A stretch of DNA of 49,926 nucleotides from Cnuella takakiae (GTDB lineage: Bacteria; Bacteroidota; Bacteroidia; Chitinophagales; Chitinophagaceae). Within the stretch, counting starts at the first letter, position 1, and every line of letters starts with the position of its first letter. Made by a program: the position numbers and the translations under genes. Positions 15,982 through 23,965 of the stretch are shown here, piece by piece. The stretch spans positions 2,456,145 to 2,506,070 of the forward strand of contig NZ_MTFE01000010.1 in NCBI RefSeq assembly GCF_001953305.1. The letters are read 5' to 3'. The notes below the pieces were generated by a model. The model worked only from the letters and a program-made list of their open reading frames with translations. It made no database searches and was not told where the DNA came from.

Positions 15982-16110
15982 TTAGCCTCTCCATTTACTG
16001 TTTCGCTCGGTGTTCATAGGACAGCCATACTTGCTACGGGTAGCGGTGCAGGATGCCATGCTTATAATGGTGATTGCCAGGAGGCCGAAGGCGATGATTT
16101 TGTTTTTCAT
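15982..16110 (-). CDS. Small (42-residue) lipoprotein upstream of ytxJ
   Basis: The frame reads MKNKIIAFGLLAITIISMAS-C on the minus strand: two lysines, a hydrophobic run and a lipobox ending at Cys21, then only 21 residues of mature protein (TATRSKYGCPMNTERNSKWRG) with a second cysteine in a YGCP motif. It ends with TAA 15 bp before ytxJ. The full signal-peptide logic and the coupling to ytxJ argue that it is real, though short. It is expected to be anchored in the outer or inner membrane facing the periplasm. No known family was recognised. Confidence 0.7.
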   Translation of the reverse strand: MKNKIIAFGLLAITIISMASCTATRSKYGCPMNTERNSKWRG

Positions 16111-16248
16111 GACCAAAATGGATTTGCGTTAAAAACGGCGATCTTTGCCGGATATTTTGCGCAAATATATAAACCTTTAAACACGTGAGGCGGGGCGGGT
16201 TTTAATCCTTAACAGTTTGCCCGCACCCTATCCTAAGACTTTTTGCTC

Positions 16249-17613
16249 ATGAACCTACATTTTATTTCCATCGGCGGCAGCGTGATGCACCAGTTAGCCA
16301 TAGCACTTAAGCGAAAAGGATACCATATTACCGGCTCCGATGATGAAATTTTCGAACCCTCCCGTTCCAACCTGGAGGCCGAGGGGCTGTTGCCCCAAAC
16401 CATGGGCTGGAATCCAGACTATATTCTGCCAGGTTTGGATGCGGTGATCCTGGGCATGCATGCCAAGGCCGATAACCCTGAGCTGGCAAAAGCCAAAGAG
16501 CTGGACCTGCCCATATACTCTTTCCCTGAATACATCTACCAGGAAAGCAAGGAAAAGAAAAGGGTAGTGGTAGGCGGCAGCCATGGCAAAACCACCACTA
16601 CCTCCATGATCATGCACGTGCTGCGCACCGCCGGCAAGGAGTTTGACTACCTTGTGGGCGCCCGCCTCGAAGGTTTTGACCAGAGTGTCAATATCACCGA
16701 GGCCCCGGTAATTGTTTGTGAGGGCGACGAGTACCCCGCCAGTACCCTCGAAAAGCGTCCCAAGTTCCATTTTCTCTTCCCGCATATTGCCGTACTTACC
16801 GGTATTGCCTGGGACCATATCAACGTATTTCCCACTTTTGATTTTTACCTGGAGCAGTTCCGCATCTTCCTGCAAAAGATTGAACCCAACGGCTCGCTGG
16901 TGTACAATGAAACGGATGCTGTACTCCGCGAACTGGTGGAAGCCAACCGCAGGGAGGATATACAGTACCTGCCATATGGCGTAACGCAGCATACCATTGC
17001 CGGAGGCAAAACCACGATCACCATCGATGGGCAAAGCAGCGAACTAAAGGTTTTTGGCAACCACAACCTGCTGAACCTCCACGCCGCCTGGCTGGTGACC
17101 CAGCAACTGGGAATTGGTGCCGAACAGTTTGTACAGGCTATGAGCAGCTTTACCGGGGCGGCCAAGCGCCTGGAACTGCTTGCACAAAATGATAACACCA
17201 CCATTTACCGCGATTTCGCCCATGCGCCTTCCAAGGTAAAAGCAACCGTAGATGCTGCACGCCAGCAGTTTCCCGACCGCCGGATTATCGGCTTGCTGGA
17301 ACTGCACACCTATAGCAGCCTCAACGAGGCATTCATGACCGAGTACAAGGGTGCACTGGATGGCGCCGACAGCGCTGCCGTTTTTTACAGCAAACACGCC
17401 CTTGAATTGAAGCGGATGCCCGACCTGTCCAAAGCCGTTGTGGAGTCCGGCTTTGCCAAAGAGGGGTTGCAGGTGCTCAATACCCGTGCGGAAATAGAAC
17501 AGTGGCTGCAACAACAGGATTACAGCAACAGCGTTGTACTGTTTATGAGTTCGGGCAATTACGACGGGCTGGATGTGGCAGAGACTGCAAATAACATTGC
17601 CGGAAAAGCCTGA
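16249..17613 (+). CDS. mpl: UDP-N-acetylmuramate:L-alanyl-gamma-D-glutamyl-meso-diaminopimelate ligase-like Mur ligase
   Basis: A 454-residue Mur ligase that probably joins recycled murein tripeptide to UDP-MurNAc in the cytoplasm (Mpl). The N-terminal Rossmann-like domain begins NLHFISIGGSVMHQLA, followed by the ATP-binding loop GSHGKTTTT at about 110-118, a central domain with the WDHINVF motif, and the C-terminal FAHAPSKVKATVDAARQQFPDRR segment, which is characteristic of Mpl rather than MurC. ATG 16249 is used because an in-frame TTG two codons earlier adds nothing. No division-cluster genes are nearby, which fits a recycling enzyme. Confidence 0.85.
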   Translation: MNLHFISIGGSVMHQLAIALKRKGYHITGSDDEIFEPSRSNLEAEGLLPQTMGWNPDYILPGLDAVILGMHAKADNPELAKAKELDLPIYSFPEYIYQESKEKKRVVVGGSHGKTTTTSMIMHVLRTAGKEFDYLVGARLEGFDQSVNITEAPVIVCEGDEYPASTLEKRPKFHFLFPHIAVLTGIAWDHINVFPTFDFYLEQFRIFLQKIEPNGSLVYNETDAVLRELVEANRREDIQYLPYGVTQHTIAGGKTTITIDGQSSELKVFGNHNLLNLHAAWLVTQQLGIGAEQFVQAMSSFTGAAKRLELLAQNDNTTIYRDFAHAPSKVKATVDAARQQFPDRRIIGLLELHTYSSLNEAFMTEYKGALDGADSAAVFYSKHALELKRMPDLSKAVVESGFAKEGLQVLNTRAEIEQWLQQQDYSNSVVLFMSSGNYDGLDVAETANNIAGKA

Positions 17614-17616
17614 GCA

Positions 17617-17714
17617 GATTTCGTATCTGGGATTTCGAATTTCGGTAGTTGTTGATGGAATGTAACATGCTACTGGCGTACAGTGGCCGAAATCCGAAAT
17701 CCCAAATCCGAAAT
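17617..17714. repeat. Inverted GAAATCC-type arms between mpl and the exonuclease gene
   Basis: The left arm (17617-17645) contains GATTTCGTATCTGGGATTTC. The right arm (17687-17714) is rich in CCGAAATCCGAAATCCC and is roughly the reverse complement. The same words recur at 22091-22122 and 22426-22454, so this is a dispersed family. Confidence 0.7.
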
Positions 17715-17722
17715 GCCCTAAG

Positions 17723-17755
17723 TTTGCCCCTGAAAACACCAATACTTTACCTTTA
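17723..17755 (+). promoter_or_regulatory. Candidate promoter of the exonuclease/glycosyltransferase pair
   Basis: TTTG (17723-17726) is followed after 21 bp by TACCTTTA (17748-17755), one base off the TAnnTTTG -7 box. It lies 22 bp before the ATG at 17778 and just after the right arm of a repeat. Confidence 0.4.
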
Positions 17756-17777
17756 CCCCTTTTAAGAATTACGGGTC

Positions 17778-18548
17778 ATGCTACAACTTACCAAGCCTAT
17801 TGCGTTTATTGACATTGAGGCTACGGGTTCCAACCCCGCTACAGACCGGATCGTGGAGATCGCCATCATCAAATACCTGGTGGACGGCACCCGCAATGTA
17901 AAGCGCAAGCTGCTGAACCCGGAAATGCCTATCCCGCAACAGGTGATCGACATTCATGGCATCACCGACGAGATGGTAAAGGATGCACCCACCTTCAAAC
18001 AGGCAGCCCAGGAGATCAAACAGTTCCTTACCGGCTGCGATATCTCGTGCTACAATGCTTACCGTTTGGACATGCCCCTGCTGGTAGAGGAATTTATCCG
18101 CGCCGGTGTGGAGTTTGACATGAAAAACCGCAAGCTGGTGGACGTGCAAAAGATCTTCCACCAAATGGAGCAGCGCACGCTTTCGGCTGCTTATAAATTT
18201 TACTGCAACAAAACCATCGAGAACGCCCATAGTGCCGAGGCCGATGCGGCTGCCACTGCCGAGATACTGGAAGCACAGGTACAGCGTTACCCACAGTTGG
18301 GCAACAACCTCGAGTCCATTTTAAAAGTTATTGGCGAAGACCAGATCATTGATTTTGCCCGCCGTTTTGTGTACGACGATAAAGGCGTGGAAATCTTTAA
18401 CTTCGGAAAACACAAGGGCCGCGCTGTGGCCGACGTGTTGAAGGCCGAGCCGCAATACTACGACTGGATGATGCGCGGCGAATTTCCCATGAACACCAAG
18501 CAGAAGCTCACCGAGATCTACACCCGCTCGATGCTCAAAAAACAATAA
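17778..18548 (+). CDS. DEDDh 3'-5' exonuclease (DnaQ-like) with ExoX-like C-terminal domain
   Basis: A 256-residue protein whose N-terminal 175 residues form an RNase-T/DnaQ exonuclease: motif I FIDIEATG with Asp12 and Glu14, motif II CYNAYRLDMPLL, and motif III HSAEADAAATAEI with the DEDDh histidine and aspartate. The C-terminal part (about 205-256, FNFGKHKGRAVADVL...YYDWMMRGEFP) is the short domain often attached to such exonucleases, as in ExoX-like proteins. It is likely a proofreading or repair nuclease but not the main PolIII epsilon. It is followed after 11 bp by the glycosyltransferase gene, suggesting co-transcription without functional connection. Confidence 0.87.
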   Translation: MLQLTKPIAFIDIEATGSNPATDRIVEIAIIKYLVDGTRNVKRKLLNPEMPIPQQVIDIHGITDEMVKDAPTFKQAAQEIKQFLTGCDISCYNAYRLDMPLLVEEFIRAGVEFDMKNRKLVDVQKIFHQMEQRTLSAAYKFYCNKTIENAHSAEADAAATAEILEAQVQRYPQLGNNLESILKVIGEDQIIDFARRFVYDDKGVEIFNFGKHKGRAVADVLKAEPQYYDWMMRGEFPMNTKQKLTEIYTRSMLKKQ

Positions 18549-18559
18549 GCCTGTCACTG

Positions 18560-19318
18560 GTGGAGAAATTAGTTATTATTCCTACGTACAACGAAAAGGA
18601 CAATATCGTGTCCATTCTGCAGGCTGTTTTTGGCTTGCAGCAGGACTTTCATGTATTGGTGATCGACGACGGTTCGCCCGATGGAACCGCACAAATAGTA
18701 AAAGACCTGCAGCCTGCTTTTCGCGGCATGCTCCACATAGAGGAGCGGCGGGGTAAGCTGGGTTTAGGTACGGCCTATATCCATGGCTTTAAATGGGCCA
18801 TCCGCAATGGCTACCAGTTCATTTTTGAAATGGACGCCGACTTTTCGCACCGACCCATCGATCTGCCCAAGCTGTATGAAGCCTGCAAAAATGGGGGCGC
18901 CGACCTGGCTATTGGCTCCCGCTATATTCCCGGCGGCAAAGTGGTAAACTGGCCCTGGGACCGCATAGCCCTTTCAAAAGGCGGTTCTATCTATACCCGC
19001 CTCATTACGTGGATGCCGGTAAATGACCCCACCGCGGGCTTTATGTGCTACCGCCGCGAAGTGCTGGAAGCCATCAACCTCGACCAGATCCATTTTGTTG
19101 GATATGCGTTCCAGATCGAAATGAAATTTGCCGCCTGGAAGCTGGGTTTCCGCATCAAAGAGGTGCCCATCCAGTTTGAAGACCGCAAGTTTGGCGAAAG
19201 CAAAATGAGCAAGGGCATCATCAAGGAAGGGGTGCTGGGTGTATTGAAACTGAAATGGTATAGCCTCTCTACAAGTTACCGCCGAAGGGTGCGCACCGCA
19301 CCGGCGAAACTGGTGTGA
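18560..19318 (+). CDS. Family 2 glycosyltransferase, polyprenol-phosphate mannosyltransferase (DPM1-like)
   Basis: The 252-residue protein is a GT-A fold enzyme similar to dolichol/polyprenol-phosphate mannose synthase. IIPTYNEKDNI begins the nucleotide-sugar fold, VIDDGSPDGT and EMDADFSHRP carry the acidic residues (DAD at 92-94), and the DPTAGFMCYRR and VPIQFEDRKFGESKMS segments are characteristic. It has no membrane segment. It would make a lipid-linked sugar donor for protein or envelope glycosylation; the sugar is not determined. It starts with GTG at 18560, 11 bp after the exonuclease stop, with the conserved strand beginning immediately. Confidence 0.9.
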   Translation: MEKLVIIPTYNEKDNIVSILQAVFGLQQDFHVLVIDDGSPDGTAQIVKDLQPAFRGMLHIEERRGKLGLGTAYIHGFKWAIRNGYQFIFEMDADFSHRPIDLPKLYEACKNGGADLAIGSRYIPGGKVVNWPWDRIALSKGGSIYTRLITWMPVNDPTAGFMCYRREVLEAINLDQIHFVGYAFQIEMKFAAWKLGFRIKEVPIQFEDRKFGESKMSKGIIKEGVLGVLKLKWYSLSTSYRRRVRTAPAKLV

Positions 19319-19344
19319 TGGAACCCGGTAGCTGTAAGTCCTGG

Positions 19345-19545
19345 GCTGCAAGCTTCAAGTATGCAGCATTCATTGTGATAGCTTCTTTCAATGGAGTGCC
19401 TAAAAAATAATTGGAAAAGGCCTGCTTTACTGCGGGCCTTTTCCATGATAGATAGCACCTAAACGGTTTTGCCATCCACCCTATTTCGGACAGGTTGTAC
19501 CGTTTTCACTTTGGTTGTGGATAATAATAACTTGAAGCTTGCAGC
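19345..19545. repeat. Outer inverted arms flanking a terminator between two convergent genes
   Basis: GCTGCAAGCTTCAAGT (19345-19360) is the exact reverse complement of 19530-19545. They enclose the terminator at 19413-19444. Related AGCTTGCAGCTT words recur at about 41163-41198. The 269-bp gap holds no gene. Confidence 0.7.
19413..19444. terminator. Bidirectional terminator between the glycosyltransferase and the ABC permease
   Basis: GGAAAAGGCC (19413-19422) pairs with GGCCTTTTCC (19435-19444). The stem extends inward by three more pairs, including one G-U. Confidence 0.75.
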
Positions 19546-19587
19546 TAATAGCTTGCAACTTTTCCCCCAGCTCTTAAATAAATGGCA

Positions 19588-21276
19588 TTATACCTCCTGT
19601 TGTTCCACATTGTTCCAACCTAAGTTGGCAATACTATGCAGCACCAGCCAAAGTGCCGCCAGCGCAAGCAGGCTGCAAAGAATAAGCAGCAAGGTAAAAC
19701 CGCTGATCAGGTAATGAAACCCGCCCATCAAACCGGCCAAACCATAAAGCGCAAGCGCCCGGAAAAACTTGGAAACGGAAACATTCGTTTTAGTAGGGTT
19801 GGCAAAGGGGAGCTGCATACCGGCAAAGCGCGTCATGGTAGCTGCAATCAGGAGTGCATTGAACAAACCAAACAGTAAGTTGGGAATAGCTGCCGGCCCC
19901 AGCAAAATGATCGCTAGTACGCAATAAGGTACAGCAAGCAGCAGGTAGAACTTGGTGGTTAGGGCTTTGAAGGCACCCAGGATAAAGGCACCCGGTTTTT
20001 GAAGCGGCCTTGCATAAAACACCCAACTGGCTTTCCACTGATCGGAGTAGCTCATTTGGGTAACTGCAAGCAGCAGGGTAAAAGTTGTCATATATAAAAA
20101 TATTGCCGCATGGCTGGGTTTTAAAGGGTAGGCTACCGATTCATCCCTGCTGATGGTTCGGTAAACTGCATAGCCCAAAAACACAACGAAGTATCCGATG
20201 GAAGGGAGCACCTTCATCCGGAAATCGCGGCTGCGGCCGCTGAGGCGCCAGGCAAAAAGAAAACCGGCCTTTTGAAAACCTTTGGGTGAAAGCAGCTTGC
20301 TGAAGGTTTCACTCAATCCTTTCTTTTGAACGATCAGTTTTTCCTGTGCCGGGGCGTTTTCCTGTGTAGCATAGCTAAGCGTCAGGTTGCGGATGAACAC
20401 ACCTGCCATATAGCGTACTACAATCCAGATAGCTACAATCGGCAATACAATACCCATGATGGCGCCTGCAATTTCGTAAGGCGTTACGTACCCCTGGAAA
20501 ATTCGGGTAAGGGCGCCAAACCAAAAGGAGGGCACCAGTAGTGCATACCAATGCTCGCCCATGCGGAACCGGGTTTCGCCCATATTCACCATCATCCGGG
20601 GCACCAGCTGGTAGCTGGCGTATACCACTACGGTAAGGATGATCTGCATATAGGAAACAATGGCCTGGAACTTTCGGGGCGATACCAGCCGCATAGCGGC
20701 CAGGTACACGGCATTGATGACAAAAATGCTGAACAGGGTAAGCAACACCACCACTACCAGGAACAAGGCCGCACTGGGCCAATTGTATTTGATACCGGTA
20801 TAAACAAGTCCGGGCAGCGACATAGGCAGCACCAGCTTGGTAAGATGGATAAGGATATGCAGCAGCCTGGCCAACAAGAAAGTGCGGTCATTTACCGGGC
20901 GGGTAAGGATGATGTAGTTGTCGCGCACATCCAGCAATACCGATGTAAAGTCGGCAATGAGCAGGGAGCAGAGCATCACCAGGAACATGGAAAAGTAAAA
21001 GGTGTAGCGGGTGATGCCTTCGGCGCCAATGGCAAATACACCGAGGTAGAGCAAGCCCAATACGGCACTGTACAACATGGTGCCCAGGGTGGCCATGGTT
21101 GCCGGCTTGTCGTTCTGCTTCCGCCGCATTTGCTGCATGGCGTTGTGCGTGCGGTCGTCGAGGGTGAGCTTGGTATGCAGGATCATGTATACCTGTGCAG
21201 GGTCGGCACCCAGCCGTTGGTAAAAGCCCAGGGGAGCCATGGCTGCCTTCAGCAATCCTTTGTTGATGATGTTCAT
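19588..21276 (-). CDS. ABC transporter membrane subunit (large permease)
   Basis: A 562-residue integral membrane protein with roughly eleven or twelve hydrophobic segments and no signal peptide. The first about 60 residues and a central loop (around residues 320-350, with many charged residues) are hydrophilic. Its start codon overlaps the ATPase gene stop by 4 bp (ATGA at 21273-21276), so translation is coupled and the two form one exporter. The family resembles the poorly studied ABC-2-like permeases found next to YVPE-type ATPases. The substrate cannot be told from the sequence. Confidence 0.82.
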   Translation of the reverse strand: MNIINKGLLKAAMAPLGFYQRLGADPAQVYMILHTKLTLDDRTHNAMQQMRRKQNDKPATMATLGTMLYSAVLGLLYLGVFAIGAEGITRYTFYFSMFLVMLCSLLIADFTSVLLDVRDNYIILTRPVNDRTFLLARLLHILIHLTKLVLPMSLPGLVYTGIKYNWPSAALFLVVVVLLTLFSIFVINAVYLAAMRLVSPRKFQAIVSYMQIILTVVVYASYQLVPRMMVNMGETRFRMGEHWYALLVPSFWFGALTRIFQGYVTPYEIAGAIMGIVLPIVAIWIVVRYMAGVFIRNLTLSYATQENAPAQEKLIVQKKGLSETFSKLLSPKGFQKAGFLFAWRLSGRSRDFRMKVLPSIGYFVVFLGYAVYRTISRDESVAYPLKPSHAAIFLYMTTFTLLLAVTQMSYSDQWKASWVFYARPLQKPGAFILGAFKALTTKFYLLLAVPYCVLAIILLGPAAIPNLLFGLFNALLIAATMTRFAGMQLPFANPTKTNVSVSKFFRALALYGLAGLMGGFHYLISGFTLLLILCSLLALAALWLVLHSIANLGWNNVEQQEV

Positions 21277-22058
21277 AACTGGTTATTGGTTTCAAATGCC
21301 TGCATCAACTGGTCGGCACTGTCCGCTGTTTGCCCTTGTGCGGTGAGGGAAGCAAATATTTGTTCGAGGTGGCTTTGGCCCAAGCGCTCTTTCAGGCCTT
21401 CAAAAGTATCGTCGGCCAGCACCTCCCCGTTGGCAATGAGCACAATGCGGTCGCTTACCTTTTCCACCACATCCATCATGTGGCTGCAGTAAAAGATGGT
21501 CTTGCCTTCTTTTGCCATCTTGCTGATCAGGTCTTTTACCAGGATCACGCTGTTGGCATCGAGGCCGCTGAGGGGTTCATCCAAAATGATGATTTCGGGG
21601 TTGTGCAGGATGCCGGAAATGAGCAATACCTTTTGCCGCATGCCCTTGCTGAAGCTGTCCATGCGTTGGTACATATTGCCCTGCAATCCAAAAGCTTCCA
21701 GCATCTTTTCGATGCGGGGTCTATATACTTCGGCTTCCATGCCCTGGAGCATGGCCACAAATTCGAGGTATTCCCAGGGCGTGAGCACGTCGTAGAGTTC
21801 AGCCAGCTCGGGCACATAGCCAATCAGCTTTTTTACAGCCAGCGGGTCTTTTTTTACTTCAATACCTTTTACCTGTACTTCGCCGGTATAATCGGTAAGC
21901 AGGCCGCACAGCACTTTTACCGTGGTGCTCTTGCCTGCACCGTTGGGCCCGATATAGCCAATGACCTGCCCGGGATAAATATCGAGGTTGATGTTTTGGA
22001 GTACGTGTTTCTGCCCATACCATTTGTTGAGCAGCTTCAGCGAGATGATAGGATCCAT
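21273..22058 (-). CDS. ABC transporter ATP-binding subunit
   Basis: A 261-residue ABC ATPase of the CcmA/ABC-2 exporter class. Walker A is GPNGAGKST (37-45), the signature is FSKGMRQ (about 136-142), and Walker B is IIILDEP with catalytic Glu161, followed by SGLD and the H-loop YCSHMMD. At the Q-loop position the sequence is YVPE, as is common in this subfamily, rather than a plain glutamine. The stop overlaps the start of the permease gene. Together they form a two-component exporter of unknown substrate. Confidence 0.92.
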   Translation of the reverse strand: MDPIISLKLLNKWYGQKHVLQNINLDIYPGQVIGYIGPNGAGKSTTVKVLCGLLTDYTGEVQVKGIEVKKDPLAVKKLIGYVPELAELYDVLTPWEYLEFVAMLQGMEAEVYRPRIEKMLEAFGLQGNMYQRMDSFSKGMRQKVLLISGILHNPEIIILDEPLSGLDANSVILVKDLISKMAKEGKTIFYCSHMMDVVEKVSDRIVLIANGEVLADDTFEGLKERLGQSHLEQIFASLTAQGQTADSADQLMQAFETNNQL

Positions 22059-22476
22059 AAGCAGGTAGTTGTAATAGGGAAGATATGATGGATTTCGGAT
22101 CTATGATTTCGGATTTGGGATCTTTTGGACAGTATGGGTGCGTGTATAAACTTTACCTGTTTGTGGGTGTACAAACCGGGGCTGATGCACTTGCAGCCTA
22201 TTGAGGTTACCGCTTGAAATAGTTTTTGTATTTAATCAGGGCTATCCTTAAAGGGTGATTTTCCTTAGCTTAATTGGCCTGCCACAAGGGGCTTTTTTAC
22301 TCAGTTCTAGTTAGGTGCCGCCTTGGGCTTTGTCTTTAGAGCCCTCTTGCTTTGGATAAACCCCAAGCAGTATTTACGCTTTAAAGACACCCGTTTTGAA
22401 TACAAGTGCAAAGCTCTACCCGCTGCCGAAATCCGAAATCCCACATCCGAAATCAATTATCTCCGAATTTCGCGCC
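22059..22476. other. Divergent intergenic region with inverted GAAATCC repeats; no gene seen
   Basis: The 418-bp gap between the ABC ATPase (minus) and EamA (plus) genes holds GATTTCGGATC-type words at 22091-22122 and CCGAAATCCGAAATC at 22426-22454, inverted to each other and related to 17617-17714. The 303 bp between them include short hairpins such as GGGCT/AGCCC near 22326-22343. No frame longer than about 40 codons with coding character was found there. Both promoters must lie in it. Confidence 0.6.
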
Positions 22477-23349
22477 ATGAAAAAGGCCTTGTTGCAACTG
22501 CATGCCGCAGTGTTTTTGTGGGGTTTTACGGGCGTGTTGGGCAGGGCCATAAGTTTGGATGCCACCCTGCTGGTGTGGTACCGTTTGCTTATTACGCTGG
22601 TATCGTTGTGGGTGTTGTTTGCCGTTCAAAATAAGATCAGCCGCATACCGGCGCGCTCTGTTTTGCTTATTGGTGGCATCGGGTTGGTGCAGGCCCTGCA
22701 TTGGGTTACTTTTTATGGCAGCATCAAACTGGCCAATGTTACCATTGCTCTTACTTGTTTGTCCACTTCCGCCTTGCTGTCTTCGCTTATAGAGCCCCTT
22801 TTGCTGAAACAAAAATTTCAAACACGGGAAATCTTCCTTGGATTTTTTGCCCTTGCCGGCATCCTGGTTATTTACAACTCGCACCTCCAGTTTTCCTGGG
22901 GCATCATTGTAGGATTGGTTTCAGCCCTGCTCACGGTGCTGGTGTCGGTGCTCAATAAAAAATACATCAACCAGTACACACCACAGCAGATCACCCTATA
23001 CCAGTTCACGGGTGGTTTTACAGGGCTAACGCTTTTGTTGCCGCTTTTGCTGCAACTGGCACCCAATGGCTGGCAGTGGCCCACTGCTTTCGATTGGGTT
23101 TGGCTGGCGGTACTCAGCTGGCTGTGTACCATCCTTACCTTCTTTTTATACATACGTTCGCTCAAGCATATTTCGGCATTTACCATGAACCTTACGCTCA
23201 CCCTTGAGCCGCTGTATGGTATTGCGCTCGCCTTCTTTTTATACCAGGAAAACAAGTACCTGAGCAACTGGTTTTACCTCGGTTTTTTACTCATCGCACT
23301 GGCGGTGGTGTTGCATATGGTGATGCTTCTGCGGCCAAAGCGTAGTTAG
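22477..23349 (+). CDS. EamA (DMT superfamily) inner-membrane transporter
   Basis: A 290-residue protein with ten hydrophobic segments in two five-helix halves, each an EamA repeat: LHAAVFLWGFTGVLGRAI starts the first, and WGIIVGLVSALLTVLVSVLNKKYI the second. The LNLTLTLEPLYGIALAFFLYQE-like stretch near the end is typical of the family. It probably exports or exchanges small metabolites. The ATG at 22477 starts directly at the first membrane segment; an upstream in-frame start at 22396 lies in repeat DNA and was rejected. Confidence 0.88.
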   Translation: MKKALLQLHAAVFLWGFTGVLGRAISLDATLLVWYRLLITLVSLWVLFAVQNKISRIPARSVLLIGGIGLVQALHWVTFYGSIKLANVTIALTCLSTSALLSSLIEPLLLKQKFQTREIFLGFFALAGILVIYNSHLQFSWGIIVGLVSALLTVLVSVLNKKYINQYTPQQITLYQFTGGFTGLTLLLPLLLQLAPNGWQWPTAFDWVWLAVLSWLCTILTFFLYIRSLKHISAFTMNLTLTLEPLYGIALAFFLYQENKYLSNWFYLGFLLIALAVVLHMVMLLRPKRS

Positions 23350-23442
23350 TAAGTAAATAAGCATGTAAGTAAGTAAGCAAATAAGGAAGTAGGTATGAAT
23401 GTATGTATGTATGTAAATGTATGTATGTATGTATGTACGTAG
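23346..23442. repeat. Tetranucleotide simple repeats (TAAG)n and (ATGT)n
   Basis: Directly at the EamA stop codon begin broken TAAG/GTAA repeats (about 23346-23390), followed by nearly pure ATGT repeats at 23394-23438. Such tracts can change length by slippage. No gene reads through them. Confidence 0.85.
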
Positions 23443-23465
23443 CAGGCCTCAGCGGAAATTATCAA

Positions 23466-23668
23466 AGCCCGTAGGGCTTTAATCTGAATAGCCGCCGGTG
23501 TAACCGGCGGAATCAATAGTCCTCAATATCCCTTTACGCCCAACCCCGTAGGGGTTGAACAGCCATAGAGGTTCAACCCCTACGGGGTTGGATGTTCTAA
23601 AAACATTACCTGTTTCTCTTTACCGCCGGTTGTACTGGCGGCTATTCAGATTCGAGCCCTACGGGCTC
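23466..23668. repeat. 203-bp nested palindrome (AGCCCGTAGGGCT family)
   Basis: The outer arms AGCCCGTAGGGCT (23466-23478) and AGCCCTACGGGCT (23655-23667) are exact complements. Inside them lie TCTGAATAGCCGCCGGT and its one-mismatch complement, and at the centre CAACCCCGTAGGGGTTGAAC pairs with GTTCAACCCCTACGGGGTTG. Each arm block is also a hairpin of its own. The rest of the 616-bp gap (23350-23965) holds the simple repeats and, at about 23847-23916, a degenerate tandem of ACTTCGTACTTCC-like words; no gene was seen. Confidence 0.85.
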
Positions 23669-23846
23669 AGTGGCTCCGAACATCATCATGGTTGAAGAGG
23701 CACGGATGATGGTTCAAACTGTATGCTTCGAATGTAAGTGTACTGTTATTGGTATAAACGCTTGAAATCACAACGTCACTTGGTGAACCCCGCCCTTCCT
23801 TCCCAGAGACCTATGGCTTGTGTACGTCAAAACGCTGCCGCTTTAT

Positions 23847-23916
23847 GACTTCGTACTTTATACTTCGTACTTCCTACTTTGCACTTCCAACTTCGTACTT
23901 CCAACTTTGAACTTCC
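23847..23916. repeat. Degenerate short tandem repeat before the S9 peptidase gene
   Basis: About six variants of ACTTCGTACTT/ACTTCCAACTT follow each other, with a unit of 10-13 bp. They lie 50 bp before the ATG at 23966, in the promoter or leader region of the peptidase gene. Confidence 0.6.
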
Positions 23917-23965
23917 GCCTTTTAACTCCATCCTGGCTTATATTTACTGCCTCACTTTTCTGCAC

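Noticed and set aside
20551-21492. Open frame of 313 codons on the plus strand over the ABC permease and ATPase genes
   Set aside because: It spans the overlap of two real genes and its His/Gln-rich product looks like a shadow of membrane-protein codons.
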